Shown here: piece by piece, positions 1 to 11,557 of the stretch
Position numbering within the stretch: the stretch's first letter is position 1
How the letters are laid out: each line of letters starts with the position of its first letter
Source: Diatrype stigma
Taxonomy: Eukaryota; Ascomycota; Sordariomycetes; Xylariales; Diatrypaceae
Length of the DNA: 64,000 nt
Reading direction: 5' to 3'
Assembly: GCA_022225965.2 (NCBI GenBank)
Contig: JAKJXP020000019.1
Location: 494,220 to 558,219 of the forward strand
The notes under the pieces: generated by a model
The model's database searches: none
The model's input: the letters and a program-made list of their open reading frames with translations, nothing else
Told to the model about the DNA's origin: nothing
Made by a program: the position numbers and the translations under genes

Positions 1-1060
1 GGGTTGTCCGTAGATGGAATGTACTGCCCTGACATCCCGTGCAAGAAATAAGGCGAGAGCAAACGGTTAGTGAAGATCGTGTGAGTTCATCTCTAGTAAT
101 CTACCGTCTTGATTCCTAACTGATATATACCATTCAGCTACAAAGAGATCATATCCCACATTGATGTCTTCTGTTGCCGGCTGTAGCCTAAAGCAAGCAT
201 TTTCCACCCCCGAAGGTTCTCACAACTTCTCTCAAGTAACGAAGATCTCGTTCATTCACCGTCTGCTCTCGCCTTAATCGACCCATGGCCATAACAGCTC
301 AACACTAAACGAAAGAGGTGTGCGAGTGACGCCATCCTTGACTTCAACAGGCTTCGAAAGGATACCTTGGTGATGATTCCTACGACCCGTAGGAGAATTC
401 GGCATATTGAAGGTACCTGATACAACTCACCATACCTCTAGTTCTTCCTGATGAAGTTAACGAACCTGCTCAAGGACCTTCGTATGGTTCCGCTTAGTCA
501 AATATACGTGGAGGAGTTTGCGAATGAAGAGCTGGACAGGATATCTGTCCCGTAATTATCGTGTCTTTTCCCAGCATCAAGGAATGAATGTCTGGTGACC
601 AAGCTTGATTCCCCTAATCTTTGTGCACATGGCCATACTATAGAGTAACTCACAGTTAACCGTTTCCCGAAAGCCCAGCCCCTTCAACCCTAATATCTCC
701 CTCCGTGCCACTGTGACTGCTCAAAGGAGCTTCTGTCTTGAACGGGATACCTGTCGAAACCATTGAACTGGTCTAGGCACCATTAACAGAGAGGTGCTCT
801 GATCGTTCACGATTTCACGTTGACTGGATCTATACTTACTCCGTCGAATATCTTATATCTTGCTTCTTTTCTTGACCGCTTTCAATCTCCGGCTGTGATG
901 TAAAATCCGTATGTAGTCAACCTCTTAGGCAGCGATGAAGGTAATGGTCCCGGGGGGGTGAGCATTCCCGCATGCCCCGGGGGATAACCCCTAGAGGCCA
1001 TAGTTTGCCCCCTGGGGCGTGGCCCCGTCATAAGCCGTGAGGCCGAGTTCATAGATGCGG
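1..1060. other. No gene seen; spacer at left edge
   Basis: I find no ORF with protein-like composition and no splice-consistent exon chain here. Around 948-990 there are short G/C runs forming CCCGGGGG-type palindromes. The stretch is AT-moderate and looks intergenic. Confidence 0.6.
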
Positions 1061-1074
1061 TAGTTACCATGTAC

Positions 1075-1135
1075 GCAAGTACCCTTTGTACGCAAGTACC
1101 AATGTACGCTTGTACCTATGTACGCTTCTATACGT
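1075..1135. repeat. Short tandem repeat, GTACGCAAGTACC-like unit
   Basis: About four imperfect copies of a roughly 16-17 bp unit containing GTACGCnnGTACC follow one another. The unit is itself nearly palindromic (GTAC cores). No coding potential is visible. Confidence 0.75.
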
Positions 1136-1146
1136 GTACGTATACT

Positions 1147-1370
1147 AGTATCGTGAGGTGACAGTCTGGAGTTTCGGCTCCCAGAACCACCCAAGTAACG
1201 GTAGTGAACGGGTTCGGGCACCCGCACTTCTCTTTTACACTACCTACGCCCGCACACTCGTATTCCTCTCAGTATCGTGAGGTGGCAGTCTGGAGTTTTG
1301 GCTCGCATAACCAACTGCAGCAGCAGTGAACGACCTTGAGGAACCACACTTCCTTCTTTTACATCATCCT
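1147..1370. repeat. Direct duplication of a ~90 bp segment
   Basis: The segment starting AGTATCGTGAGGTGACAGTC near 1148 recurs near 1272 as AGTATCGTGAGGTGGCAGTC. Both copies continue through a CTGGAGTTTyGGCTC block, a CAGTGAACG or TAGTGAACG block and a CACTTC...CTTTTACA block. The offset is about 124 bp. Differences are few substitutions and small indels, so the duplication is fairly young. Confidence 0.7.
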
Positions 1371-1439
1371 TCTTCTTCTTCCCTTTCCTCTACAACTTGT
1401 GCCATACCCCAACTGCCCACCCAAACGCTCACTTCCCGT

Positions 1440-2420
1440 TCACAGGCTTGGTTTCTTCTACATCTGCAAGCTGATCTGGTTAGCACCCGCCTTTTTCTAC
1501 GTCCGCAGATTCACCACGGGCACATTCCATCAACGCCAGTCCTTCTTTTTCGAATCTGGGAATCCCATCTAGCCAGCACTCGCCCTGGCTGCTGTCAAGA
1601 GGTTCATCTAGTCACACTACCCGCCCTCGTGAACGTCACCAGGCCCATCGAAGGCTCACCAGGCCAGCATCCGTCTTTGGCATCTTCAAGTACACCGTTA
1701 GCACCCGCCCTGTTGTCCATCAGCAAGTTCAACCAGTTAGTACCCGCCTGTTCCACACCCATAAGCTCACCTAGCTACTTGCCACTCGTCCTCTCTAACA
1801 CCCACAAGCCTACTGCAGGTTATCTTGGTGACGCCCATCTTGGTGACGCCCATCCTGGTGACGCCCGGGTTTCCCGTATGTAAGTTCATCTACTTACCAC
1901 CCTCCCATCCTTCCATTGACAGCTTCATCTCGTTAGTACTCGCCTTCTGTAACGCCCACAGATTCGCCTCGTTAGCAGCCGCCCTCGTCAGCAGACGCCC
2001 TCGTATCCATCAGCAAGCTCACCCAAAGCCCATCACATCAACGCCCGGAATTCGAATTTGTAAGTCCATCCAGCTGGCGCTCATCTTCGTTCATACCCGC
2101 AGGCCAATGTACCTGGCGCCCGCCCTCTTCCGTTCACAGATTCCATCTCGCTAGCACCCGCCCTCTCTTCCGCTCACAGGTTCATATATCGAGCACCCAC
2201 CCTCTGACACACCCAAGAAAACGTGTATTGAGCGCCCAACTTGTCCTGTCTGCAGGCTCATCAAGTTGGCACCCGCTTCTCTTCACGTTAGCAGGCTCAT
2301 GTAGCTAGCACCCGCCTTCTCGCACACCCACAGACTCATTGCACTCGCCCCTTTTCCCGCTCACCCGTTCACCTTTCAAGCACCCACCCTCACAACACGT
2401 TCATATATTTACCAGCCGCC
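1440..2420. repeat. Degenerate minisatellite, GTTAGCACCCGCC core
   Basis: A core of the form (G/C)TTAGCACCCGCC followed by a pyrimidine stretch, CCCACAG and GTTCATC recurs about every 45-75 bp, with at least ten recognisable cores (for example near 1478, 1695, 1738, 1935, 1968, 2150 and 2306). The array is strongly C-rich on the plus strand and decays in both directions. Open frames crossing it are proline/serine-rich by composition only. It ends about 100 bp before the membrane-protein gene at 2521, so it may lie in its promoter or 5' leader. Confidence 0.65.
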
Positions 2421-2520
2421 CCCTTTCACTTATGATACGAAGTTCTGTCTCTGAAGTTGCACTTTACGCCTCACTGTTACGCCGCTGACCAGATGGAAGC
2501 AGTAGTCTCACATCTTAGCC

Positions 2521-4192
2521 ATGATGTCCAAGTTCGCCTGGATTCTCGCCCTGTTTTGGGGCGTTATCGTGACCGGGGCCTCGATTTACAGTATCGTCAC
2601 CCTGGCCATGTACAGTCCTAGCGAAGTCAATGCCAAGATCTTCCTTGAGCAGCCTCTCGTGCAGGTCCTCGGGGTAAGAACTCACCCCTATTCATCTCCT
2701 TTACACCCTTTCCGCCTGTGAGCCATGTTTCGAAACGAGGCAGACAGGCAGCTAGTCTAGTCAGTGGGCTACTCACCAGTCGATGAGATCGCTAACATGT
2801 CTCTTGCCACGATAGTTTCTTGCTGCCATCCTCTGGGGTGTCCGCTTCTGGTTCCAAGTTCGCCATGTCAGTCGCCGAGGCTACTATTTCGACTATAAAG
2901 GAGAGCAGTCTGTGTTGAAGAGCCTCGGAGTGAAGTTTCTAGTCGCCAGCATTGCTGTTGGTCTCGTTGGTGAGTGGATTCTTCCTCTGAACTGTGGAAG
3001 AATAGGCTGACAGTATACGATAGGTCACATTCTTAGTGCGGCGAAATCGATATCTTCAGGGTTTCCGTTGCCGATGTTGGTTTTTCTCAACATCAGCCTC
3101 TTTGGCTTCGTCATCATGGCCTGTCTGCATCGACCTGAGAACGCGTAAGTCTGTTCCTTCGTCCTACGCCCCTGGATGTTATACTCTACCCGTTCGGACC
3201 TCCCTTTCCTCATCCCCCCTTTCCCGCCTTGCCCCCTAGGCTAGTTATAGTCTCGAAAAGAAACACTACTGACTCGTAGCCCCGGCCACCGGCTTGGTTT
3301 GCTCATAGATTTATACCCAAGTACTGGAAGGTGTTCTTTGCCGTCGTTACAATCGCGACATTCGAGTTGTATATCTCCGTCTTGCCCATGATTGTTGCGG
3401 GTTACACTCAGAAGCCTACGACCTACTTGGACATTATTGGAGTTGTCGTTCCTGTTTTCATCCAACTTAGTTGGGTGACAACTATTGTTGAGCTGGGCTG
3501 GTCTGATGGCAGACCTGTCTCCATCAACGGGGTAAGTTGAGACCTCTAGCACTATGTTTCCAAGTATAACTCAGGCGAGACGGTGATGGAGCTGACCATC
3601 TATGACGCGGTAGTTTGCAATGGTTTGTGGCAGTCTCGGTGCGAACTTGGCGTGGATCTCTATGTGTAAGCCACACCTTTCTCACCCCATTTGAAGCCAA
3701 TGCGAACACCTCCACGAAAGTGAACTGAGTCGGAAGTGAGCGGATACTAACACACATTAAAGACCTGAGTCCCTCTCAAGATTTCATGAGTTATTTTCTC
3801 TTCATAATGATGTGAGTTAAATCCACATTGGGAACCATCGCCGGACAGGTTCTCAACCCACTCCGAAGAGTTCGCGCAGCTCTGTAAGCTAGTTGACTGA
3901 CTGGCACCTTCTTTTCTCTTCCGTTGTTACTAGGGCTGCCGTTGAATCCGCCTCGGGTGTAGTCTATTACATCTGGAGGCGGGAGAACCATCTTCGACAA
4001 GATGCGAGACCGCAGGACATCCCGCTGCAACCACTCCCACCCCGTGTCCTGGCGCCGCCAGCTCTGCCGGCGCCACCCCCGGTACATATCAGACACTCCG
4101 TGCGTTCGGCGCGCCTCCAGCCCCGCCTTGAGGGGTGGGAGAGCGTAGACACGCTCATTGGCGAGGAACCGTTGGGTGCTGCGTACGTCTAA
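2521..4192 (+). CDS. Multi-span membrane protein, 7 exons, function unknown
   Basis: Exons 2521-2673, 2816-2969, 3024-3144, 3309-3531, 3614-3665, 3763-3811 and 3934-4192 join in phase to 1011 nt (336 aa plus stop). Every intron is GT-AG, mostly with GTAAG/GTGAG donors. The product starts MMSKFAWILALFWGVIV and has about seven or eight hydrophobic segments, spread over exons 1 to 7, which suggests a polytopic membrane protein. The last exon adds a cytosolic-looking, proline-rich tail with many Arg (around residues 275-336). There is no cleavable signal peptide pattern beyond the first span. I do not recognise the family. The size and seven to eight spans would also fit a fungal GPCR-like protein, but I see no signature for that. 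A second ATG one codon later could equally be the start. Confidence 0.8.
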
Positions 4193-7100
4193 GACGAAGT
4201 CGAGAGGGTGTAGGGAAGATCCATCCAGGGAACATGTCCCTCGGTTTATATATGTCTGTGTGTGGACTCTGGATCTACGCTTTTGAGTTAGAGGAGGTCT
4301 ACATAGGTATATCCCCGCTCACTCGTGTTCGGGTCTGTGGTCGCCGCCAAGCTGCCGAGGCTGGGGAAAGACGCTTTCTTTCCCTTCTCATCCGTCGTCG
4401 GCTGACGATCCCACGCGCGGTAGTATCGAAAATGTTTCAACTGACCGATCATTGCGGTTGCCCCTCTTTGAAACACGGCCGCAAACACGCCCACGCACAC
4501 ACACATATCTCCAAAGGCGGAGAAGGATTTGCTGTACATCGCATTAGCTCGAGCTTTGGCATTTGCCGATACCCCATACATCCACAGTTACTGTAGGCAT
4601 GTGGCCAAGAGCTTCTCAACAAGAACCGGAGGGCACAATAGCAAACCGATCATCGCATCTCAGAATACAGTAAATACATGAGTACAATACATATGCATAT
4701 GCACGTGCATGTGGTTTAGTCTCGCGGTCGACTGCCCGCTCAACCAGCCAGCCAACTTGTTCGTAACAGGCTGGAAACGTGGTTCGCTCCGAGGCAACCC
4801 TGCGTAGACTCATGTAGGTAACAGATTAAGGTAGAGGTGGGTGTGGGATTGCTATAATACCTGCCATATAAGCCCCGACGCCCACCCACGTTGCTACCAC
4901 GTGATTTTAGCATGGGTAGCTGTTCTTGAAGCGGCTGTCACCCCTGGATGATTCATGAATCATGCAGTTACATTTACATGGCTGTTCATGAGCTGTCATG
5001 AGGCAGGTATACAGGTACCTCCATCTACGCAGTTATACTGATCGCAGATGACCGATTGTTCGTTCATGACTGAGCACTGCTGAGCCGCTCAATTTCCGTG
5101 CAACTATGTACGTAAGTAATATTTACTATTTACTGACTACACTATTAGGCTTGACTATCAGGTTATGTAGATGACTGATGTGATTTGCGTGTTCCCACTG
5201 AATTGTGCCATGGAATCTCATGCTCATGCTCCTCTTTGACGTCAATTGGTGCAGTCCCGGGTCACGTACTTTACCCCCTCTGCCCCTATAACGATCGCTA
5301 CAACCGCCACGACGACCGCTACAACAACCGCCACGACAGCCGCTACAGCAACCGCGCAACCAGCAACACAACCGCGCTGCCTGCCGTGGAGGTGATTGAC
5401 AGAGACGCCGTTCCGCTTGGCAAGCGCTAGCAGGCGCTGTAGGATGACTAAAAATGGACGAATCCAGGCAAAGTCGGCAGATATTCCAGCGTGTGGGACC
5501 TGGAGAGCTCCCAGAGAGCTTGTACATACAATACATCATACATACAAGGTCCTACATACAACCTTGAGACACAGTACACCACAAAATAACCTAACTGACC
5601 CGGCTGCCCGACTGCCCGACTGCCTTGGAAACAACCTCTACAAGGCTCTGAAGGGGCTAACGTTACCAGCGGGGCGGTTCCGATCAACTGGGCGTTCATT
5701 AGCTGGACTACAGTTCGCTAGCTGCATTAGGCAGGGAACCAGGCAAACTGTTTCGTTTCGGGCATCAGGAAACATATAAAATCCATAAAGACGGGGTCAT
5801 GCAAACTGCACTGCACTACAGAGCACGGTCTGGAACTTCAGATAAAGTTGAACTTGCGTCCTTGGTCTTGTTCCTTTGATCGAGAGCCCACACTGAGGCC
5901 AATCATGAAGCCAGCAGCTCCTACAGGGCAGGGAACATGGAACATCTACATGACGTAAGTACTGGTGGCTGAGGCCCAGCCGAAGCTTGCTGTTGGGACG
6001 ACATGAGTCCTTTCTTTACCATTCAGGGCATAGCTGGGGACGAACTGCAAGCTGTAACCAGACATATCCGGTATTTCAATCGCCCTACCTCGCCGGTTTG
6101 CCGTTTCGTGACGTTTCGGGAATCTCCTCATGCGAGGCTGCAGGCGTATACTGCTTGGATTTAAGGCCGAAGCAAGAAGGGACACCCCGTCTTCAGTGTT
6201 GTCGCAGCAGGCGGCTCATATACTTATTATATAGCTATATCCATCATGCGTCTCCGGCATTCTCCTTGCATTCTACCCTACATAGTTCCGTCATCGGGGT
6301 CGAGTAGCTCAGCTTTTAGCCTGCCCTACTTTGCTTACGTAGCTGAGTTTGTGGAGAGGTCGCGCTTCAGATGTTTCACTAAAGCTCCGGGGAACTGGAT
6401 CGCTGACTCCCGCCGGGCAGGTTAAGACCTAGCTTCACGTGGCTCTATTAAGCTATGCGCTATAACGAAGCTATAGCGAAACTATAACTCATAGGATTTC
6501 CTACTTGGGAATATCGCGATCCAAAAGACTTACGCAGGGGTTTTGTCCATCCCTTATTTCACCAAGTTACCAGAATTGGAGCCCCTGATCCCAGGTTTTT
6601 TCTCTCTCTTTTTCTTTCATCATGATCCTTGCCGGCTTAGCTTTCAACCGAACTTCAAGATCGTTGGGTTGGGCAGAAATAAGGGACCAGGGGCCAGGGA
6701 CCAGGGGGTAAATGGTGTTGTTCTCATCAAGCTTTCCAAGCTTCTGGCGCGAAACATAGAAAAAAAACCCGTTGCACGTACTCGTAGTTTAGTTCCTCGT
6801 AGGTGCCAGCCATGTATGAACGACTGCCCCGTTCTGCATGTCGCGCAGCTCCTACCCGTCAGGTGATGCTTGTCCTACCTAGTGTAGATAGAATTTCAGA
6901 TTCGATGGATACGGGGGTCCTCGCTTAGGAGGACAAGGAAGAGCAGCTGTTGCTTGTCATCGTCGATCCTGGCCCTGTTGATATCGAGCTATCTCTGATC
7001 CGGGAACACGGTCTATAATGGCTCCCGCTCGTTGCCTTCTTGGGCTGTATCTCGTAGTCAAAGAGGGACATACACTCACTACATATCAATCAATCGCCCA

Positions 7101-9650
7101 CCGATCACGAAATTAGTGCTTCCTTTTATTACCTGTTCGCTATTATTACTATCTAGTACCTGGTATCATTCCTACCCGATTGACCGACAAAGTGCTGCTC
7201 GCTCTGACGAACTACTGTGGAAGATCCATCTATCCATCCAATCCAGCCATCCCTACTTACATGGAATTATGGATGGTTTCTTTTCTTTCTTTACCGCATG
7301 TGAATGAATGTACGCCAAGTTTGAGTTGAGCTGGCTAGCCTAACCACCACCTTAACCACTAGCTGTAAGGAGACGCCCCGTCGCGAACGGCCACCTTTTC
7401 CCGAACCGGCTACGGGTGCAGCACTACTGCTATACTGTTCCTGGTACGGTCCGCCGGACAGAGCCTTCCCAGCGAGAAGGAAAGGACGGTTCGGGGAGCG
7501 CTCGGTTCGGCAATGGCCTCCTCCCTCGTGGGCGGGGACCTGGCAAAGCCACCGAGCATGCAGTGTCGTAGTCAATATCGACTGAGCTCTCGTCATACTC
7601 ACCTACTATGTTGGGGCGAGCATGTAATCATGCCCAAGTTGCCAAGTTGACGACTACCTACCTTAACAGCTTAACTACCTGTTAGGGGGTCAATCTCAGC
7701 TTGCACTGCCTGCAGATATATGGGCAGGGCGCAGCAACAAGACGGGGGACAAGGGTGGAAAAGAATGAAAAAAAGAAAACCGATAATAATTAAAGGAGAG
7801 CGGAATCTGGTAGAAGAATGGCAGTTTTTTTTGCGCCGGTGATGCCGCGATGTAACTACGGCGAGAGCGGCCAGAGCTAACGTAGCGGTGCATCCGATGT
7901 TCGTCGGTCAAAGCGATACGCAAGTGGGCCTTTCAGATCTGATGAAGCCTTTCCTTGCTACCGAACTATGACCAACATAACATACATACAATACATACCG
8001 AGGATGTTAGGTAGCTATTTGACTGCTGGATACTTTGATACTGATACTATCCACAGCTAGCCGTGCGTTTCTCATGGACCTGGACCTGCTCCTATTTTGG
8101 TAACGAGCTTGATATAATTCTCAGTATAGCGGCACATCGTTTATTTGCGACCCGGTTTCTGCTTATCTCCTGAAGTTGTCGTCATCGGTGCTGTCGTATT
8201 CATCTACTCAGATCAGAAGCAGGTACGGTGTTGTTTGCTTCCAAGCTTCTTCTAATATTACGGCAAGTCAATGTCTTCAGCAGCATGCATCTTGGTAGCC
8301 GTGCATCCCCTCTGTTGCTTTTCCTCCCCTCTCTTTCCCTTTCCACGTAGGTGCAGGCTTCGAACTATGTAGACAAATAGATTGCAATGAGTTGGTCATG
8401 TCAGAAGCCAATATTGAACAAAGACATAGGTAGGTAAGGGGGGGAAAAGTTGCGTCTTTACAATAAATATTACTGATACTCAAAGTGTTATTAACTACTG
8501 AAGTACTTTGGGGTAAGAATCTGGGAGATGTCCAGATTGACAAGCTTTGCTCTCCACAACTGAGTACTTGCCTAAATCCCCCATGATATGATAGGAAAGA
8601 GGGGAGCCAGGGAGAAAGAAGAGGAGAAAAGGAGAGTCACAGAAGAAAAGCAATGATATATCTCCTATTGCGGTTGTCATCCCTTTAACATGATGGCGAG
8701 AAAGAGAAAGGAATGCAATGGACAATGACAACGTTGCCGGGCTGTAGACCAATAGTAATAGCGATGGTATGTGGGATTTGTTGGTGAACAGGGCAAACGG
8801 CGATTAAGGTGTAGGTATCTAGACTACGGTATCTAAACCACCTACCTACGACGTACGAAGGTAGATCCAATCCGAAGCCCAATGGGGAACGATTGGGGGA
8901 TCGAATGGGTGATTTTCGAACACCTGGACACCTGGACACCTGGAGCCCCGAACGCACTGCCACTGCCTCTTTGCAGCGTACATACAATACATGCAGATAC
9001 AGACATACAGACATACCAGGTAGCCAAATAGGTAGCACAATAAAGTGCCTGGACCCGCGCCGCATCTGCATCTGCATTCAACCCTGGAAGGAATCCTGAC
9101 TGGCTGCAAATTTCTGCATGGTACCTAGTACGTAGTCACTTTACTAATGCACTTATTAATAAACCTGGTGTTCGTTCGGACGGGCCTATTATTGCTATTA
9201 CTGTTGTGAAGGTTGCTACAGTATTGTTACATAGTAGCAGTTCGAAGGACGAAGTATTGATTGATTATACACCCTGGCTGCTTGGAAGCAGGACGCAGGA
9301 AACAGGAAGCACACATACATACATACATACCTACGTACATGCATACATACAGACATACATGCACTAGTAGATGAACTTGTATGTATCTACATACACACAT
9401 GGTAGCTACAGCTGCTAAGTACGTAGGCACGTAGGTATGGTACAGGCTCATGTACAATACCAGGCTACCAGGCCATCAGGCTACAACACCCAGTGTAAGT
9501 ACTTACCCAGGTAGTATGATATAATCCCCGGATATCCGTCCCCATCCAGGTATCCAGCTCCTACTCTACCAGTCGACTTAGCCGTTTCCCTAACTGCTAC
9601 ATGCCTAATTACCTGGTCTTGCTGGTTTTGCTGGTGTCTTGAATCCTTTC
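4193..9650. other. 5.4 kb gene-poor spacer with microsatellites
   Basis: No ORF here looks like a real protein and I could not build spliced models. It holds many short repeats: TACATACA tracts (about 5522-5565, 7976-8001, 8976-9016, 9308-9385), three CACCTGGA copies (8921-8944), and a Thr/Ala-codon-like 24 bp repeat built on ACAACCGCCACGAC (about 5292-5360). Scattered TACCTA/TAGGTA motifs are common. Small lineage-specific genes or non-coding transcripts cannot be excluded. Confidence 0.6.
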
Positions 9651-10450
9651 CCATGTGCTTCGCAGACTGACTTTGTCAACAACATCAACGTCAACCTCGC
9701 CAATAATAGCAATCTTCGGTCTCGCCATTATAGCTCAAACTGAGTGCCCGTCGTTTGTTGCTGCTACGGAGACATAAACGCGCTGTTATACCCCTCTTTT
9801 TCTCCCCCCCTTGTGCTTGAGTGCGAAGAAAAAAGGACCCCTATCGCACCTTTGGTCTTTAGCAGCTTAGTTCGTCATATTTTTTCATCGGAGACGCCCG
9901 TCCTACACTTCTGCGAGCCGTTTATTCCTGCAATAAAACACCGAGCTTATTCCCATCTCCAGCTGCAAGAGCAGACCCCAAGACAACAAGACGCCAGATA
10001 CCGGATATACGGCCACATACCTCGTATCCTGGATTATTTCACCGCTTAAGGCGCAGAGGTGTTGACAACACCCTCTCGCCTATCACGCCTCTCACGCGTA
10101 GCCGAGAGCGCAATCCCTCAGATGAGGGTATCGCCATCGGTGGACCGGCTGCGATAATCTCGGCTCTGGTCTCGCGTTTGTCTCACCGAGCGGCGGCGGC
10201 AGAGCAGAGCAGAGGCACACCTCTGTGGGTGTATGACGTCGGATCGCGGGCCGTCCATCGCGTCTTGTTGCTCGTGCCTGCGCCTGCGCCTGCGACGCGC
10301 CTCCACGCCAGTAGAGCCTGAAGCCATGTCTCCCAGGCAAGGCCGCTATCACCCTGCGTTTGTCTCCCCTCCGAACCACTGAGCACTGACAATTGCCTAA
10401 AAATACACAAAAATGTCCGTGTAACACCGACCGCTGACATCTCGATTACC
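9650..10450 (+). promoter_or_regulatory. Probable promoter and long 5' leader of the RAP1-like gene
   Basis: The stretch upstream of the GTPase lacks coding signal and becomes GC-richer towards 10100-10330, with several CTC/CGC-rich blocks. Placement is by position only; no TATA box or transcription start could be fixed. Confidence 0.35.
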
Positions 10451-11557
10451 GTGCGTAGCCGCGAGTTCAACGTTGTTGTGCTAGGTGCAGGTAAGTCCTA
10501 CCTCGTCTTGGCGAGAACCTTAACTCTTACAAGCTCGTATTTAAGTTACATCTGCTAAAATCTATCTCCCTAGGTGGTGTTGGGAAGAGTTGTCTCACCG
10601 GTAAGAGCCTCCCCGCTGACTAGCGTCCTACATCTCAACACCGAGAGAGCGTGGGTTTTACTTGAGACGCAGAGCTTGCCCATGTTCACAACTTCCCGCG
10701 TCTGGAGCTGGAGCCCGTGGAAGCTAACGGATGTGATTTATGACAGCTCAATTCGTTCATAATGAATGGATCGAGAGCTACGATCCGACGATCGAGGACT
10801 CGTATCGTACCCAGGTGGGGGTAGACGTAAGTGCGCCTTGCGCTATTTGCGCCTTCCGATTGGAGTCCGGCCATAAATTAATACGCGGGAACAGGGCCGA
10901 CAGGTGGTTCTAGAGATGTGAGACATCAATTCTTGTGAAATCACCAAGCCCCGCCATGACATCTTGCTAATATGAAACAGTCTGGACACGGCCGGGACAG
11001 AACAATTTGGTTGGTTGATTCCATCGTCGTTGGTCCGCTAGTAGGAGAGTTGCTAACGCTCGGTTCAAGTTGCTATGAGGGATCTGTACATGAAAACAGG
11101 GCAGGGCTTTCTCCTCGTTTTCAGCATCACGTCCCCCTCATCCCTATCCGAGCTCGCTGGTCTTCGAGACGAGATTATCCGGATCAAAGATGACGATACG
11201 GTGCCAATTGTCATCTGCGGGAACAAGGCGGATCTAGAGGACCAGAGACTTGTCCCACGTACCAAGGGCTTTTCTATTTCCCAGCGATGGGGCGCACCAT
11301 ATTATGAATCTAGTGCTCGCACGCGCAGTAAGTTGCATACCCCCTCAGGCGACAGTCTGTACCGCTAATACATTTCAAAAGCAAACGTGGACGAAGTGTT
11401 CATCGATCTATGTCGACAAATGCTGCGCAAAGATGATGCTGGGGAGAACCAAATAGAGGATGACTATAGCCACGATCCGAACCTGCTATCTTACTACAAG
11501 AAACGGCGAAGGCGAAAGGACAAGGACTCGCACCGACCTAGGTGCATCATTCTCTGA
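10451..11557 (+). CDS. RAP1/Krev-1/RSR1-type Ras small GTPase
   Basis: Exons 10451-10490, 10574-10600, 10747-10826, 10895-10917, 10981-11009, 11070-11327 and 11382-11557 give 633 nt (210 aa). All G boxes are present: P-loop GAGGVGKS (residues 12-19), switch I YDPTIEDSY (34-42), DTAGTEQF (59-66), NKAD, and ESSAR. Thr63 follows DTAG, where Ras has Gln; that Thr is the RAP hallmark. The C-terminus is KKRRRRKDKD... ending CIIL, a CaaX box of geranylgeranyl type, so the protein should be membrane-attached. Homologues control bud-site selection, polarity and hyphal growth. Oddities: the codon where the conserved start (M-R-S-R-E-F) is expected is GTG, with no in-frame ATG before an upstream stop, and intron 5 has a GTTGGT donor. 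It is otherwise intact, so I annotate it as a gene with a doubtful start rather than a pseudogene. Confidence 0.88.

Noticed and set aside
1326..1883. 185-codon Ser/Thr/Pro-rich frame
   Set aside because: It runs over the degenerate minisatellite; its composition follows from the C-rich repeat and a second overlapping frame is equally open.
5185..5430. 81-codon frame with Asn/Arg/His/Asp repeats
   Set aside because: It reads across a 24-bp simple repeat; another frame of the same repeat is equally open and there is no gene context.
10412..10455. Alternative RAP1 start: ATGTCCGT exon joined by a 38-nt intron to CGCGAG
   Set aside because: The phase fits and a GCTGAC branch exists, but 38 nt is very short for a fungal intron and it discards the conserved R-S codons; kept only as a possibility to test.
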